NCBI GenBank assembly: GCA_039602395.1
Contig: JBCNJP010000007.1
Coordinates: 125,662,952 to 125,726,951, forward strand
DNA from: Deinandra increscens subsp. villosa
Lineage: Eukaryota > Streptophyta > Magnoliopsida > Asterales > Asteraceae
Reading direction: 5' to 3'
DNA: 64,000 bases
Below the pieces are notes generated by a model. The model was not told the DNA's origin. It did not search any database and worked only from the letters and a program-made list of their open reading frames with translations. Both the position numbers and the translations under genes were made by a program. Shown piece after piece: positions 1 through 10,590 of the stretch; the stretch's first letter is position 1, and the number at the start of each line of letters is the position of its first letter.

Positions 1-377
1 ATATCCTACGGTTTCTAATACTATATGTAATGAAGCAGAATAGTGACAAAATATAACATTTTATTTAATATAGTTAATCATACATTTCACAATTTAGTTT
101 CCATATACATCTTTTTTATTTGAAAAAAGTTTATAAGAACACATTTTAAAACACATACATGATAACGTCCATCTTCAAGTAGTTTCCATATACTTTTCAA
201 TTGCCTATATGATAATTCTAAATATTTAATACATTAACATGAAAGTTTTATTGAGGTTGCCCATGTAACACATGACTCGGGTCGGGTTATGAACTAAGTA
301 TAATATTAAACTAAAACATGATATATTTATTGATATTTACCGGCATCAGTCCTCATTAGTAAACTTAAAAAATTGTC
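1..377. other. AT-rich intergenic sequence
   Basis: No coding, RNA or repeat structure was recognised in this stretch. It leads into the composite transposon that begins at about 381. Confidence 0.5.
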
Positions 378-422
378 TAAGGGGCTTTTTGGTTGAATCT
401 GTTTCATTAGGTGCTGGATGTA

Positions 423-1405
423 GGGCTGTAAACGAACCGAAATTTCATGAAATGTTCGTGAAATCGTTTGGGCGGGAGTTCGTTTGTGTTCGTTCGTTTA
501 CTAAATGGACAAACACAAACAAAAAATATTGTTCGTCTAGCTTAACAAACGAAAACGAAAAAAAGTCCACGTTCGTTCAAATGTGTTCGTGAACGTTCGG
601 TAAGTGTGTTCATGAACGTTCGTTTGTATACATTCGTTTGTGTTTGTTTGTACAATCCGTTTGTGTTTGTTTGTTTGTTTGTAATATTGCTACCTTCAAT
701 AATATTTTTTAATAATAATTATCATTAATTATTAATCTTCCTAATTCCTAAATAGTAAATACTAATAATCTTGTCCTTTAAAAAAAAAAAATTATTCCTA
801 ATAATCCACACATCTACCATCGCAGATTCACAATCACTATTCCACTAAATTAGGATTTAATTCTCCACCATTCCACTAACGCCTCCACGAATCTAGTACG
901 GGCATCCGACTCCCCCTCCATTCACCGCTTCCACGCTTTCGGCATCCACAAACCACCGTTTCAACTGCACCTCCAGTCTCCGCCTCACCGGATCGCCCGC
1001 TGCCATCCACTGTGTCGCCAGTCTATAAGTTTATCTAGTCCTCCACCTCCCTTCTACTTGGATGTTGTTATCAAATGGTCAAATGGGTCAACTTGTAGAT
1101 GTGAATCTTGATCTTTGGTAAAGTTTATATTCGTTTGGTTTGTTTCATTTGGTTTGTTTGGTTCGTTTGGTTCGTTTGGTTTGTTTGGTTTGTTTGGTTC
1201 GGTTTGTTTGGTTTGTTTGGTTCATTTGTCTAGAAATGTAAGAAAATAACAAACAAACACAAACAAAGCTCTCTGGTTAACAAACGGACACAAACAAAAA
1301 ATATTGTTCGGCTATTTGTTCGTGTTCGTTCGGTTGTCCGATAACAGGTTAACAAACAAACACAAACATGTCTTGTTCGTGTTCGTTTGGTTCGTTAACA
1401 GCCCC
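423..1405. mobile_element. hAT-like non-autonomous element, GTTCGTTTG-rich
   Basis: The ends are inverted repeats: GGGCTGTAAACGAACC on the left, and the complement of GGTTCGTTAACAGCCCC on the right. They are flanked by the 8-bp duplications TGGATGTA (415-422) and TGGATGAA (1406-1413), one mismatch apart. The length of 983 bp, 8-bp duplication and short TIR fit the hAT superfamily. Both subterminal regions are arrays of GTTCGTTTG or GTTTGTTTG and their complements, as expected of transposase-binding repeats. The centre (about 840-1110) is unrelated, C-rich sequence. No transposase is encoded. Confidence 0.65.
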
Positions 1406-1586
1406 TGGATGAATAAAAGATTCTGAACCAGTAAGTAATGAGGCTGTTAAGGACCTGTTTGGTTGGATCTCTAAATGAGATGTCTGATTCTACCCATAAT
1501 ATATAAGTAAATGGGTCAAAACTACCACCTCTTTTATTAACATGTAAAAGATCCATAATCATATATTAACTTTCTTTTTTTTTTAG

Positions 1587-1775
1587 ATCTACAAAGGAAA
1601 GCTAGAAAATGAAACAGACATTGCAATAAGGCATCTAACCGTCTTCAAAAAGTACACATTTAGAAACCTTAAATTAAGGTTGGATTTGCTTGCGAGGCTT
1701 CGACACCCTCATTTGGTTTGCCTTTTGGGACACTGCATTAGTGATGAAGGGCCAAATGACATAGATTCCAACTAA
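1587..1775 (+). pseudogene. Captured exon fragment of an LRR receptor-like kinase
   Basis: An open frame of 62 codons follows a pyrimidine tract and AG acceptor at 1585-1586. It begins IYKGKLENETDIAIRHL and contains NLKLRLDLLARLRHPHLVCL followed by LGHCISDEG. This matches the N-lobe of plant LRR receptor-like kinases of the At3g03770 type: the K/R position of the VAIK-like strand, the alpha-C helix and the HPHLV strand. Here the VAIK lysine is replaced by Arg (IAIR), as in known pseudokinase members of that subfamily. The frame stops at TAA 1773-1775, and neither the rest of the kinase nor the LRRs are nearby. It lies between the inferred ends of a transposon, so it is probably a transduplicated fragment rather than a gene. 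Confidence 0.7.
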
Positions 1776-2292
1776 TTTTTTTTTTCATTTTAACTTGTCC
1801 CACATTGGTGTGGGAACAAAAAAATGCTTAGTTTATATATGCAATCCTTTATAACTTATTAAATTCTAATGTTATGTTTTACTCTGGCATCTACCCGTTG
1901 TGCAAGGGAGTGCATATTTGGTTGAAATCCCTTGAATTCATGAATGCAGCTCCAAAGCCCCGTCCTTGAATTCATGAATGCATGCAGCTCCAAAGCCCCG
2001 GGTCTCGTGCGAGCAAGTTTTGGGGTCAGCAGGGTTTGTTTTGTTTTCTTCTTTTTTTCTGTCTCGTAACTGTGGGTGGTTTTTTTTTCTTTTTTTCTGC
2101 CTCGTAACCGTCAGCGACCTGGCTCCCTTCAGACGTTTTCTCGTTCGTCCAACCACTTTCAATCACCTGGATTGTCAGACGGAAAACACTTTTTCTTCCC
2201 CTCCAGACGGCGAACCAAACACCTCTGAACCAACCCTTCCTCTGAATCGGACAGATTCAGAGGCTGGTTCAGACCAACCAAACAGCCCCTAA

Positions 2293-3338
2293 GATTAAGT
2301 TGAATGAAACCAACACAAATAATCAAAATAAATAAAAAAACTCCGTAACTCCGTATATATTTTAGTAATAACCATTATAATACTTCATATATATTTACAT
2401 ATTTTTAATGTAAATGAGTCATCCTAGTAAGTTAGTAACACACCATACTCCATATATATATTTATATATTTTTAAATGTTGATGGGCAGGTTGACACAAC
2501 TCCACATATATTTATAAATTAAAGACATCTGGAACTTGAGAGGAATTCTAAACACATCATGGCATCGTGTTCATGTGCAAGTGAGGCATTCAAGTACAAA
2601 CACATCATCTAAATTATGTTCATGTGTATATAAAAATTTGACTTTGAAAAATGGCATCAAGAATCTGTTCGACATGCTCCATTAGAACCCTTAGAAATAT
2701 GGCTGTAGAAAGTCTCACTTATAATTCATCAATGTAGCGATCACGTATACTATTTCTAAGTTTGAAACAAGAGATGAAGATGCATGTGTTTCAAAATAAA
2801 TAGAGATGAAGATGAATCATGAATGTGATTAGAAATCAATCTATAAATAACAAACCTCAATATCAGTAGATAAAGATGCCATGAATATGCTCGTTCGACG
2901 ACGGTGGTCCAGCGGCGGTTGTTAAGGGAGGGTTATCTTGATCGACGCAACACAAATATGTTGAAACACGTTGCTTGTAAAGCTACATCTTTTTCCTCTG
3001 TCTCTATCTATACAATCCGAGAAACCACCCAAAACAAAGTCGCATATATGAGGAGTAATATTATTAATAAGCTTGAAGGTACATTGAGCGGCTGAAGGGG
3101 TTGGAGGGAATCGAATTAGGGTTCATGATTTATATGTGTCGGGTCAAAGAAAAGAGATCGAAGTATTGAATCCGCGTGTTTTTTACTATTTTTGAATGAT
3201 TTTTTAAATTCAAAATGCTGAAAAATAAACACATTAACAAAAATCTATGTGACATATATGAGATAATGCTATTTTGCAATAGTAAAACATTTTTTTGTTA
3301 TTATAGATTTATTTATTATAGGTAGATATATTTACACC
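2293..3338. other. Intergenic, AT-rich
   Basis: There is no convincing gene. Short open frames (for example around 2904-3095) lack family signatures and have no splice or promoter context. Confidence 0.4.
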
Positions 3339-3342
3339 GTAC

Positions 3343-3812
3343 TGTCACGACCCGCTTAAAAAGATCATCTAGTCTCGAGATCTCCGGAAGGTTCCGGATT
3401 TATCAAGTAAACATGAGAGTATTCCTTAGAAATATCTAAGAAAGGACATGGATTAATCTAAAGATAATCCATGCAAAATATCTCAAGTCTCATGAAAGAT
3501 CTAGTTAGGGTCCATGTTAAATATCATAGATACTTTGATAGAAGGATCTAGAGTAGTATGGAAAGCCATGGGGTAGTCCATGGAGTAGTATAAATAGGGA
3601 GGTGGTGGCCATTTGCACCTCACCTCACAAGTTGTAATCAAAGCTTTCTCTTGTAAAGCACTCACTTGTAATACAAAAGTGTTTGTTTGTGTAAACAATC
3701 TTGTGTTCCACTTCCTTAGTCGTTTGAATCATCGTTCTTAAATTCGTTTGAAGGCTGATCTTAGAAGGTGTCTAAGAGCCGCACGTGAGTCAAAAAAGAT
3801 AACTCCGTGACA
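3343..3812. mobile_element. Solo LTR of an LTR retrotransposon
   Basis: The 470-bp segment starts TGTCACGACC and ends CTCCGTGACA, flanked by GTAC on both sides (3339-3342 and 3813-3816). Inside are a TATA box (AGTATAAATAGGG near 3587) and a downstream region with AATACAAAAG and TTGTGTAAACAATC, the expected LTR layout of promoter then polyadenylation region. No primer-binding site or coding sequence follows, so it is a solo LTR left by recombination. The 4-bp duplication is shorter than the usual 5 bp, so the exact ends could be off by one base. Confidence 0.65.
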
Positions 3813-4108
3813 GTACGGTATCTTAATTATAAAAAGGGAAATTTTAAATTTTAAATAAAGTTGGATCAATATCATCATTAACGGTCATATCTAAGAACCT
3901 ATTGGTAAAAAAAAATGTAATCTTTTTAAAAAAGGATTATATATATAAACTAGTACATTTTAAAATTTTACATTTTAAAGGAAATTTTATAATAAATAAA
4001 ATCACTTAAAAGAATTTTTATAGTAATAAACTACTACGTTCTTTTAATATTGCAAATAATGATTTTTAATATATTAGAAGAAAAAAAAAGAATGCAAGAC
4101 TTAATACA

Positions 4109-4604
4109 TTTAAATCATGGGGATATGTGCCTCTCTCTCCACTTATTAGGTTATCCGTAGTGGGGCGTTATGCCCACCAAATACACAAGATGACGTCTCT
4201 ATGGCGCCCCTCCTCCACCCCCTTAGGCGCCATATTACACAAAATCGTCTCAGACGTTATTAACATGGCGCCACTCCCCCTCTCGCCTCTCTTGTTTCTT
4301 TTCAAATTTTTTTTTCCTTTTTTCCTATTGGTTCTTCCATCTTCATAACACCCACATCCTCATAACCTCCCTGTCTCCCACTACACACTTTACCTCATAA
4401 CCCTCATTTTCCACGTCATCTGCCACATAACGCATAACCCCCCACTCAACTCTCAAACCACTACGGATAGCCTTGTAACAAACGTTCTTTTTTGTAGTGT
4501 TTTTAAAGTAATTTTTGGTATTCAAGAAGACATTAATTCACTTCACTACTATTAAATCATGGGGATATGTGTTTCTCTCTCCACTTAATAAACGTTCTTT
4601 TTTA
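4109..4604. repeat. Duplicated host segment, first copy and start of second
   Basis: The block ATCATGGGGATATGTG ... CTCTCCACTTA ... AAACGTTCTTTTTT ... AAAGTAATTTTT ... AGACATTAAT occurs twice. Copy 1 (about 4114-4535) is split by the MITE at 4149-4472. Copy 2 (about 4556-6575) is split by the element at 4605-6533. Each copy provides the empty site for the other's insertion. Confidence 0.7.
4149..4472. mobile_element. PIF/Harbinger-type MITE
   Basis: A 324-bp element with ends GGTTATCCGTAGTGG and CCACTACGGATAGCC, which are inverted repeats. It is flanked by TTA (4146-4148) and TTG (4473-4475), a decayed TTA duplication. The interior is CT-rich and non-coding. It occupies one copy of a duplicated host segment whose second copy lacks it. 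Confidence 0.7.
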
Positions 4605-6533
4605 GGCTATGTGTAATGGATAAAGCCCCATAAAGCCCCACAAGGGGCATTATGCGCCATGTGGACGCTGACTGGGCAAGGGGCTTTATGGGGCTTTATG
4701 GTGTAGTGGATAAAGCCCCATAAAGCCCCACCATCATTACTTAATATTTCTTTATTTTTTATTGTATTTAAACTATTTTAATTAAAATAAAAATTTCAAC
4801 TAATTAAAAATAAAAGATTACAACTTAATTAAAATAAAAATTACAACTAATTTAAAAAAAAAAATACAACTTAATAAAAATAAAAATTACAACTAATTTA
4901 AGAAAAAAAAATTACAACTTCCATTTCTTTTTGATTCGTTCCATCTTTTTCTGATGGAGGGCGAGGTAAACCGGATCGGCGTTTTCAGGCGGTTTTTGGG
5001 CGAGGAACTCGAGATCCTTGTCGAGTTGATAATCGTCGATTTGCTCGACTTGCTTTTTCTTCGACCGTGCAAGATCTTGAATACTCTCGGCCATCACCGC
5101 TTGCAATTCGGTGACCGGAGCCTTTCCACGGTTAGCCCTCGCGAAATCTCGACCTCTTGGCCTCCCACTAGTAGTCTCCACGGGTGGAGTCGGAGCATCA
5201 TCCTCATCATCATTGTCCGAATCATTCAAATTAATATCGAATGTTCGAGCGGTGGAGTCAAACGACTCGGGATCGGCGGAAGACGACGTCTTGGATTTCT
5301 TGCTTTTTCGGGTTTGACGTGTTGTTATATCCGCTTTCGATCTCCACTTCTCGCTTTGGTAGAGAAACGACCAACACCTTTTGAGAGTGAAGTGACCACG
5401 CTCCGCTCCATATTCGATCACCGCCCTATCGTAAATGTCGGCGTCGTTCGCACCACTCGGCCAATTTGATCTGGACCGATCATAGTAAGTTGAGAAAGCT
5501 TGACATTTTTTGTTTATTTCTCTCCATTTGGACGACAACGAATCCGGGTTTCGGTATTCCCCCTTCCCCATCAAGGTGAAAAACTTGGACCGAATCTCGT
5601 CCCAAAATTCTCTCGCATCTTGATTGTTTGCTAAAAAAAAAAGAGACAAAAGTTAGTAAAAAAAAAATTATTTTTTTTAAAAAAATATAACTTTTAGTTA
5701 AAAAAAAAACCTTTTGTCGGGTTCTCCGAAGCTTCAATGTAAGCTCGACAAAGAGCGTAACACTCGTCGTCGCTCCAAAATTGTATCTCCTTCGTCGTTC
5801 TCGCGTCGGCCTCCTTTTTTTTGTGAGATCGTTTGCTCTTTCCTCTCCTTTGTTTTGGTTGTGATGCACCGACCTCTTGTGTTTCTTGGACGATTTCATC
5901 ATCCTCATCTTGAAGAGAAAATGGTTGAGATGCTCGAGGGGTTGGAGTTTGTCGCGAGGTTGGAGAAGGTCGTGGGGTTGGAGAAGATTGAAATGGTTGA
6001 GGTGGATAACCTCCAAATTGTGGTTGGGAGAATTGGGAAAAACCTTGAGAGTAAAGGTTCATGCTTGAGAATTGGTTCGGGAAAGGTTGAGTGGCGGGGT
6101 TCATTGGCGGGTATTGAGGGGGAGGCATGTTCATAAACATTTGCCAAAGGTTTTGATCGGGTTCGTTCTCCCCGGTATTAGGTCGAGAGTTGGGTTGGTT
6201 GTTGGGTTGGTTGGGAAACATTTTTAAAAGAAAATAGATGAAGTAGAAGAGAATTGAGTTGGTGTGGTGTGTGAAAGTTTATAAAATATGTGGGGTATTT
6301 ATAGTGAAAGTTTAAATTAAATTTTTAAAAAAAAAAAAAAAGTTAACGGATATATAGCCGTTCAACGGCTAAATTTTTTGACTTTCCTCCTTTTCTCCGG
6401 CGTTATCACGCTGACGCCCCGGGCGAATTTGGGCTCCATAACGCCCCATAACGCCCGGGCGTAGTGGGCCGGGGCGTTATATGGGGCGTTATGGGGCGTT
6501 ATGGAGCCCAAAAACGCCCCACTACGTTTAGCC
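4605..6533. mobile_element. PIF/Harbinger-type transposon carrying only ORF1
   Basis: A 1,929-bp element with TIRs GGCTATGTGTAATGG and, at the right end, CCACTACGTTTAGCC, flanked by perfect TTA duplications (4602-4604 and 6534-6536). Subterminal repeats of the GGGGC(T/G)TTATG type occur at both ends (4618-4730 and 6415-6515). The only long coding unit is the two-exon ORF1-type gene on the minus strand. No DDE transposase was found, so the element must be mobilised in trans if it moves at all. Confidence 0.75.
4912..6221 (-). CDS. PIF/Harbinger ORF1-type protein (Myb/SANT-like, NAM-associated C-terminus)
   Basis: Two exons on the minus strand: 6221-5711 and 5630-4912, with a GT-AG intron of 80 bp (5710-5631). 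Joined in phase they give 409 residues. Residues 1-95 are rich in P, Q, N, F and S. A basic KKKR-type stretch near residue 130 precedes a trihelix/Myb-like region with W at EIQFWSDDECYALC, AREFWDEIRSKF and SLSSKWREINKKCQAF. A basic nuclear-localisation-like cluster, an acidic tract (NDSDNDDEDD) and a C-terminal charged coiled-coil-like region follow. This is the architecture of ORF1 proteins of plant PIF/Harbinger elements, often annotated as NAM-associated or GST-T3-like. ORF1 binds DNA and helps the DDE transposase, which is missing here. The frame is intact, so a recent or domesticated copy is possible. Confidence 0.8.
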
Positions 6534-7007
6534 TTAGTGTTTTAAAGTAATTTTTGATTTTCAAAAAGACATTAATAAACTACTACTAGTTGTCTATAAA
6601 CCCAACTTACATTTCTTCTTTTCATTTTCTCACTAACGGACCACCATCTCCGTTTAAACCCACCACTATCTCAACACAAACAAGTCCGATGGGTGTTGAG
6701 ACTATCTCAAACAACATCATCGTTGATGCACCCTGCTCCAAGTTATCTAACCCCGTGTTGTTTTTAACATACATAAAAGGGAAAATGAGATATTTTAGAA
6801 CCACATTTCACACAGACGATCGTTTTAATAAGTGGCGGGAATGGATGTTCATATTCCGATTCCGATTGCGAATGCGAACACTGAGGTCAAATTGTTTCTT
6901 CTACGAATTTAATTGGGTTTTAAACACGTATTTGTAATGTTTATTATAATTGTTCATTACACATAAAAGAGAAAAATCTTGTAGAATAGGAATGTCAATT
7001 GGAAAAT

Positions 7008-7417
7008 AGTAAACTTAGTTTTTAGTCCCTAACGTTTGCACATTTTAACATTTTTAGTTCAAACTTTTTAAAAATCCCAATTTAGTGTCTTACATTTCAT
7101 TTCTTTTTTCGATTTTGGTCTCAACGTTAACAGCTGTTTAAAGAGCCATTAGACTGCCTTCATGTGGTCCCCACATGAGGTGTACTTTTGTCATTTCCGT
7201 TTATTTTAACTCATACTTTAAAACAAATGAAAATAACACAAATACCCCTCAGATGGGGACCATGTGAGGCAGTCTAACGATTCTTTAAACGGTTATTAAC
7301 GTTGTAACCAAAATTGAAAAGAAAATGAAATGTAAAACACTAAATTAGGATTTTCGAAAAGTTGAGACTAAAATTGTTAAAATGTGCAAACATTGGGGAT
7401 TAAAACGAAGTTTACTC
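7008..7417. mobile_element. Mutator-type foldback MITE
   Basis: The ends AGTAAACTTAG and the complement of AAGTTTACTC begin long imperfect inverted arms (GTTTGCACATTTTAACA appears on both). The flanks ATTGGAAAAT (6998-7007) and ATTGGAGAAT (7418-7427) are a 9-10 bp target duplication with one mismatch. Length is 410 bp and it is non-coding. Confidence 0.65.
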
Positions 7418-7429
7418 ATTGGAGAATTT

Positions 7430-7540
7430 GGAGTAGCTTCATGATGTAATTTTCTTTTCCTTGCTTGTATGTTTTTCTGTTTGGTCTTCTAGCTTCATGC
7501 TAGAGTCCTGTGGTTTTATATGAAGTTGCCGTTCAAAAAA
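7430..7540 (+). mobile_element. LINE 3' end remnant
   Basis: The segment ends TATGAAGTTGCCGTTC followed by an A run. The same CCGTTC plus poly-A terminus follows the reverse-transcriptase fragment at 28.7 kb (CTGCCGTTC plus A run). No coding part remains. A foldback element is inserted directly at the A run. Confidence 0.45.
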
Positions 7541-7879
7541 GGAAAATTGGATTTTAATAATCAAAGTTATTACCAATTGGTCAATATTAATCCCAATTTC
7601 AAAGTTGGCCTACATTAATCCCAATTATTAAGGTGTTGGATTTCATTGGACCCCCGTTAAGTTTTCCTTAACTCCGTTTGTTTTTTGCTGACGTGGCAGC
7701 CACGTGGCTTTTATTAATCAGTGTCACGTCAGCAAAAAACTAACGGAGTTAAGGAAAACTTAACGGGGGTCCAATGAAATCCGACACCTTAATAATTGGG
7801 ATTAATGTAGGCCGATTTTAAAATTGAGATTAATATTGGCCAATTGAAAATAACATGGATTATTAAAGTCCAATTTTCC
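7541..7879. mobile_element. Foldback element, GGAAAATTGG family (copy 1)
   Basis: A 339-bp near-complete palindrome. It starts GGAAAATTGGATTTTAATAA and ends with the complement. The central arms contain GACCCCCGTTAAG, CTAACGGAGTTAAGG and GCTGACGTGGCA. The flanks TTCAAAAAA and TTAAAAAAA are a 9-bp duplication with one mismatch, which fits the Mutator superfamily. Confidence 0.75.
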
Positions 7880-8246
7880 TTAAAAAAAATAAATAAATAA
7901 ATAACTTGTGTTGCTTCTGACTGAATAAGGGGACAAAGCAAGTAACAAACAGGTATTGTTATTTCAGAGAAATTTTAGACCTCTAAAGTTATGACGAAAT
8001 ATGACGGATCCTTAAAAAAAAAAAACAGACAAAATGATAATTATGAGGCCAGCCCATAATAAGATTCAAGAGTGGGCCTAACATCCACATCCAATCGTTT
8101 GTTTTATATAAAAGTAAAATAGATCAACAACTATTTATAAATAACAAAAAATACATTGGTTAACGTGATTGATATAAACTTGTATTTATATAACGAAATA
8201 TGGTCTTAAAATAAGTTCATAATTAGGGTTTGAGATTTGCATTATT

Positions 8247-8254
8247 TATATAAA
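8247..8254 (+). promoter_or_regulatory. TATA box
   Basis: TATATAAA lies 69 bp upstream of the ATG at 8323, a normal distance for a plant TATA box with a short leader. Confidence 0.6.
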
Positions 8255-8322
8255 GCTACGTACGGTGCCCTATATTCAATCAATTTTACACCATATCAAA
8301 AGCTCAATCCCTAAAGCCGAAG

Positions 8323-8766
8323 ATGGTTTCCATTGATGGTGATAACACAAAAGAACAGTTTGTGGTTCCTGACGATGAGATTGAATCATGCCATTTTGGC
8401 ATGTTACTGATAGGTGCACTCTTCCTAATTACGTTATGCGCAATAATATTTCTTTGGCCTCCTCTGGATCATCGAACGCCAGTGGCCAAACAATATCCAT
8501 TAAAGCCAGCTGATTATTTCCAAAGGATGATGCCCGACGAGGATGCAGATGGTATAATTAAGGAGAAGATCATTGTACAAAGACTCCAAGAAGATTGCGT
8601 TTATGAGCTCTGGTGGTACAATCTTGGATGGCTCAAAGGCTACCCACACGTTGCAACTCCTTCTTGTACTAAACTTCACAGCATGGGAATACATCTAGAC
8701 ATTGAAATACCTCAACAACTTAACCCAGATCATGCACCGGATGCTCGTTCTTCAAAAGACCATTAG
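8323..8766 (+). CDS. Small single-pass membrane protein, family unrecognised
   Basis: An intact frame of 147 residues with a TATA box 69 bp upstream. The start is the first ATG after the leader. Residues about 26-47 (HFGMLLIGALFLITLCAIIF) form one strong membrane segment followed by WPPLDH. The N-terminal part is acidic. The C-terminal half contains VQRLQEDC, then WWYN, LKGYP and ATPSCTKLHSMGI. That C-terminal block recurs in the broken gene at 19.4-19.8 kb, including the acidic N-terminus, the single membrane segment and the following proline/DH stretch. Conservation between two copies argues that the frame is real. I do not recognise the family and assign no function. By the positive-inside rule the basic-flanked C-terminal side is probably cytosolic, but this is weak. 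Confidence 0.7.
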   Translation: MVSIDGDNTKEQFVVPDDEIESCHFGMLLIGALFLITLCAIIFLWPPLDHRTPVAKQYPLKPADYFQRMMPDEDADGIIKEKIIVQRLQEDCVYELWWYNLGWLKGYPHVATPSCTKLHSMGIHLDIEIPQQLNPDHAPDARSSKDH

Positions 8767-9380
8767 ATTTCTTTTTCATATATTGTTTACTTTATGATTT
8801 TAAGTTTTGGATTTTTAGTTCTATATTGTTGGTGACCTTTTAGAGAATTTCTTTTTATTAACTATTGTTTTCTGGAATCAGAGTTTATTCTTAATTAATT
8901 ATATAATTTGCTTCAAAATATATTCCATGTCTATGAAAATCAAAAGCATATATAATGTTACTTTGGTTCAATCCCTTTATTTATAAGTTAGACTAGATTG
9001 ATTTATTTGGACTAATTAACATCTTCACGTACATGTGTACAATGTACATGCAAATAGTCATATCAACACGTGACATTAATTTTTTTTTATTAATTACTAG
9101 TTTTTTAAACTCATGCATCGCACCACTGGAATAAAAAAAAAATAGACGATAATAAAGTAATATGTAATAGTTTATTAAAATATGGAAAAAAATAAACTAT
9201 TATGTTTTAAAGTTAAATAAAATACTGCTTTGAAATTAAAAAAAAAAGAAAAAAAACAATTTTACATACAACATATAAAGTCCACAATAATGAATTATCA
9301 TAACTAAAAATATTTGCATAAACCAAACTTGAAAAAAGAACCAATAATAATGTCGATATTATTGATTAATAGAAAGACAT
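8767..9380. other. 3' flank of the small membrane-protein gene, AT-rich
   Basis: No gene. Near 9098 the sequence TACTAGTTTTTTAAAC resembles, on the minus strand, the CTAG end of the mini-Helitrons at 61.5 kb, but no clear hairpin remains. Confidence 0.35.
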
Positions 9381-9384
9381 AAGG

Positions 9385-9790
9385 CGCACTAGCTAACTGA
9401 AAAGGTAGCTGCTAGCTGATAAGCTAGTCGCTAGGTGATAAACTAGCTGGCAAGCTAGCTGCTAGCTGATATGATAGCTGATAAAAAATAATGTTTGGTA
9501 AAAACTAGTTGATAAACTAGCTAAAAAATATAAAATGACACAAATGTACATGTCATAAATGTAAATAAGGTATTTATTTATAAGTTAGGGATGGTAAAAC
9601 CGGAAATATTATAAAAGCTAGTTGAAACGCTACTCCAACTAGCTTTTCAAAAGCTAGCTTATAAGCTAGCTTTTCAAAAGCTAGCTTATAAGCTAGCTTT
9701 TTGACGTTACCAGACGGGAATTAAAAAAAAAACTAGCTTTAAAAAAAAAACCTTGTTTGGTACGTCAAAAAGCTAGCTTATGGCGCGCCA
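9385..9790. repeat. AGCTAGC-rich repeat, probable MITE
   Basis: Dense copies of AGCTAGC and TAGCTGATA occur throughout. One 24-bp unit (AAAAGCTAGCTTATAAGC...) is present twice head-to-tail at about 9648-9700. The termini look inverted (GCTAGCT ... AGCTAGC), but no target duplication was established. Confidence 0.4.
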
Positions 9791-9897
9791 AACACAATCT
9801 AAAAAAATTATAAGCAAATATAACTATCATAAGTATTACCTTGTACGACAACAATTACTTGTGCTAAACTACTTAATATACCTATGCAACACATTTT

Positions 9898-10257
9898 GTA
9901 ATATTGTGTCATTGCTCTTGTTCATGTTGTGTCATACATGTATCATTGTGTCATTGCTCCTCTTCATATTGTAAATAAGTATTAAATTAGTATTTTTATT
10001 TATATGATTTCGTAATATTGTGTCATTGCTCGGTTTCATGTTGTGTCATAGATGTATCATTGTGTTATTGCTCTTGTTCATATTGTAAATAAGTATTAAA
10101 TCAGTAGTTTCATGTACATGATTTTGTAATATTTTGTCATTGCTCTTGTACATTTATAGATGTATCATTGTGTCATTGCTCTTGTTCATATTGTGTCATT
10201 GCTCTTGTTTATACTGTAAATCAGTATTAAATCAGTAGTTTCATGTACATGATTTTG
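9898..10257 (+). repeat. 114-bp minisatellite, about three units
   Basis: Units begin GTAATATTGTGTCATTGCTC at 9898, GTAATATTG at 10012 and GTAATATT at 10126, an exact 114-bp period for the first two. The third unit is longer through an extra TGTGTCATTGCTCTTGTT subrepeat. It is non-coding. Confidence 0.7.
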
Positions 10258-10590
10258 CGAATCATAGATGCTTGTCATAAGCAAATGACGCATAAACGCG
10301 TGTCTTCTCTCTTTATGACGGGGCTTCGTTGAAGCATAAATTACGCGTCATCTATACCTCTTTATGATGCATATGACGCGTCATAAATGACATTTTCACT
10401 AGTAGTGTATTATGGTGTTAATAAATAGAGGTGAACAAAAGATTTCGTTTACATTCATATGATGTATGATATTAAACGGAAAAAACTAGTTTTGCCATTA
10501 AAAATCCTAATGGATTGAACAAATATAGACAAAAAGCCATGAAACAACTGTTAATCTGAGGTTTTTTTAATAGATGTAATTATAAAACTT
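10253..10590. repeat. Long direct repeat with a CACTA-like terminus, copy A
   Basis: Paired with 20557-20895. The first part, read on the minus strand, begins CACTACTAGTGAAAATG at 10407 and has subterminal TGACGCGT motifs, as at a CACTA element end. The following 180 bp outside that terminus (TATTATGGTGTTAA onward) is also shared. The whole segment was therefore duplicated after the insertion. Confidence 0.6.

Larger units (their letters stand above)
381..2289. mobile_element. Composite DNA transposon with TAA target duplication
   Basis: The left edge begins GGGGCTTTTTGGTT right after TAA (378-380). The right edge ends AACCAAACAGCCCC right before TAA (2290-2292). A 3-bp TAA/TTA duplication fits PIF/Harbinger. 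A second similar left end (CCTGTTTGGTTGG) begins near 1456, so the true partner of the right end is uncertain and two related elements may be stacked. The interior holds a hAT-like insertion (423-1405), a receptor-kinase exon fragment (1587-1775), a short direct repeat of about 30 bp (near 1931 and 1967) and a pyrimidine-rich repeat (2045-2110). No transposase was seen. Confidence 0.45.

Noticed and set aside
5714..6136. Plus-strand frames opposite the PIF ORF1 gene
   Set aside because: They are antisense to a frame with a clear domain and splice structure, and have no family signal of their own.
9898..10257. CRISPR-like spaced repeats
   Set aside because: It is a plain 114-bp tandem minisatellite in a plant genome, with no unique spacers between short constant repeats.
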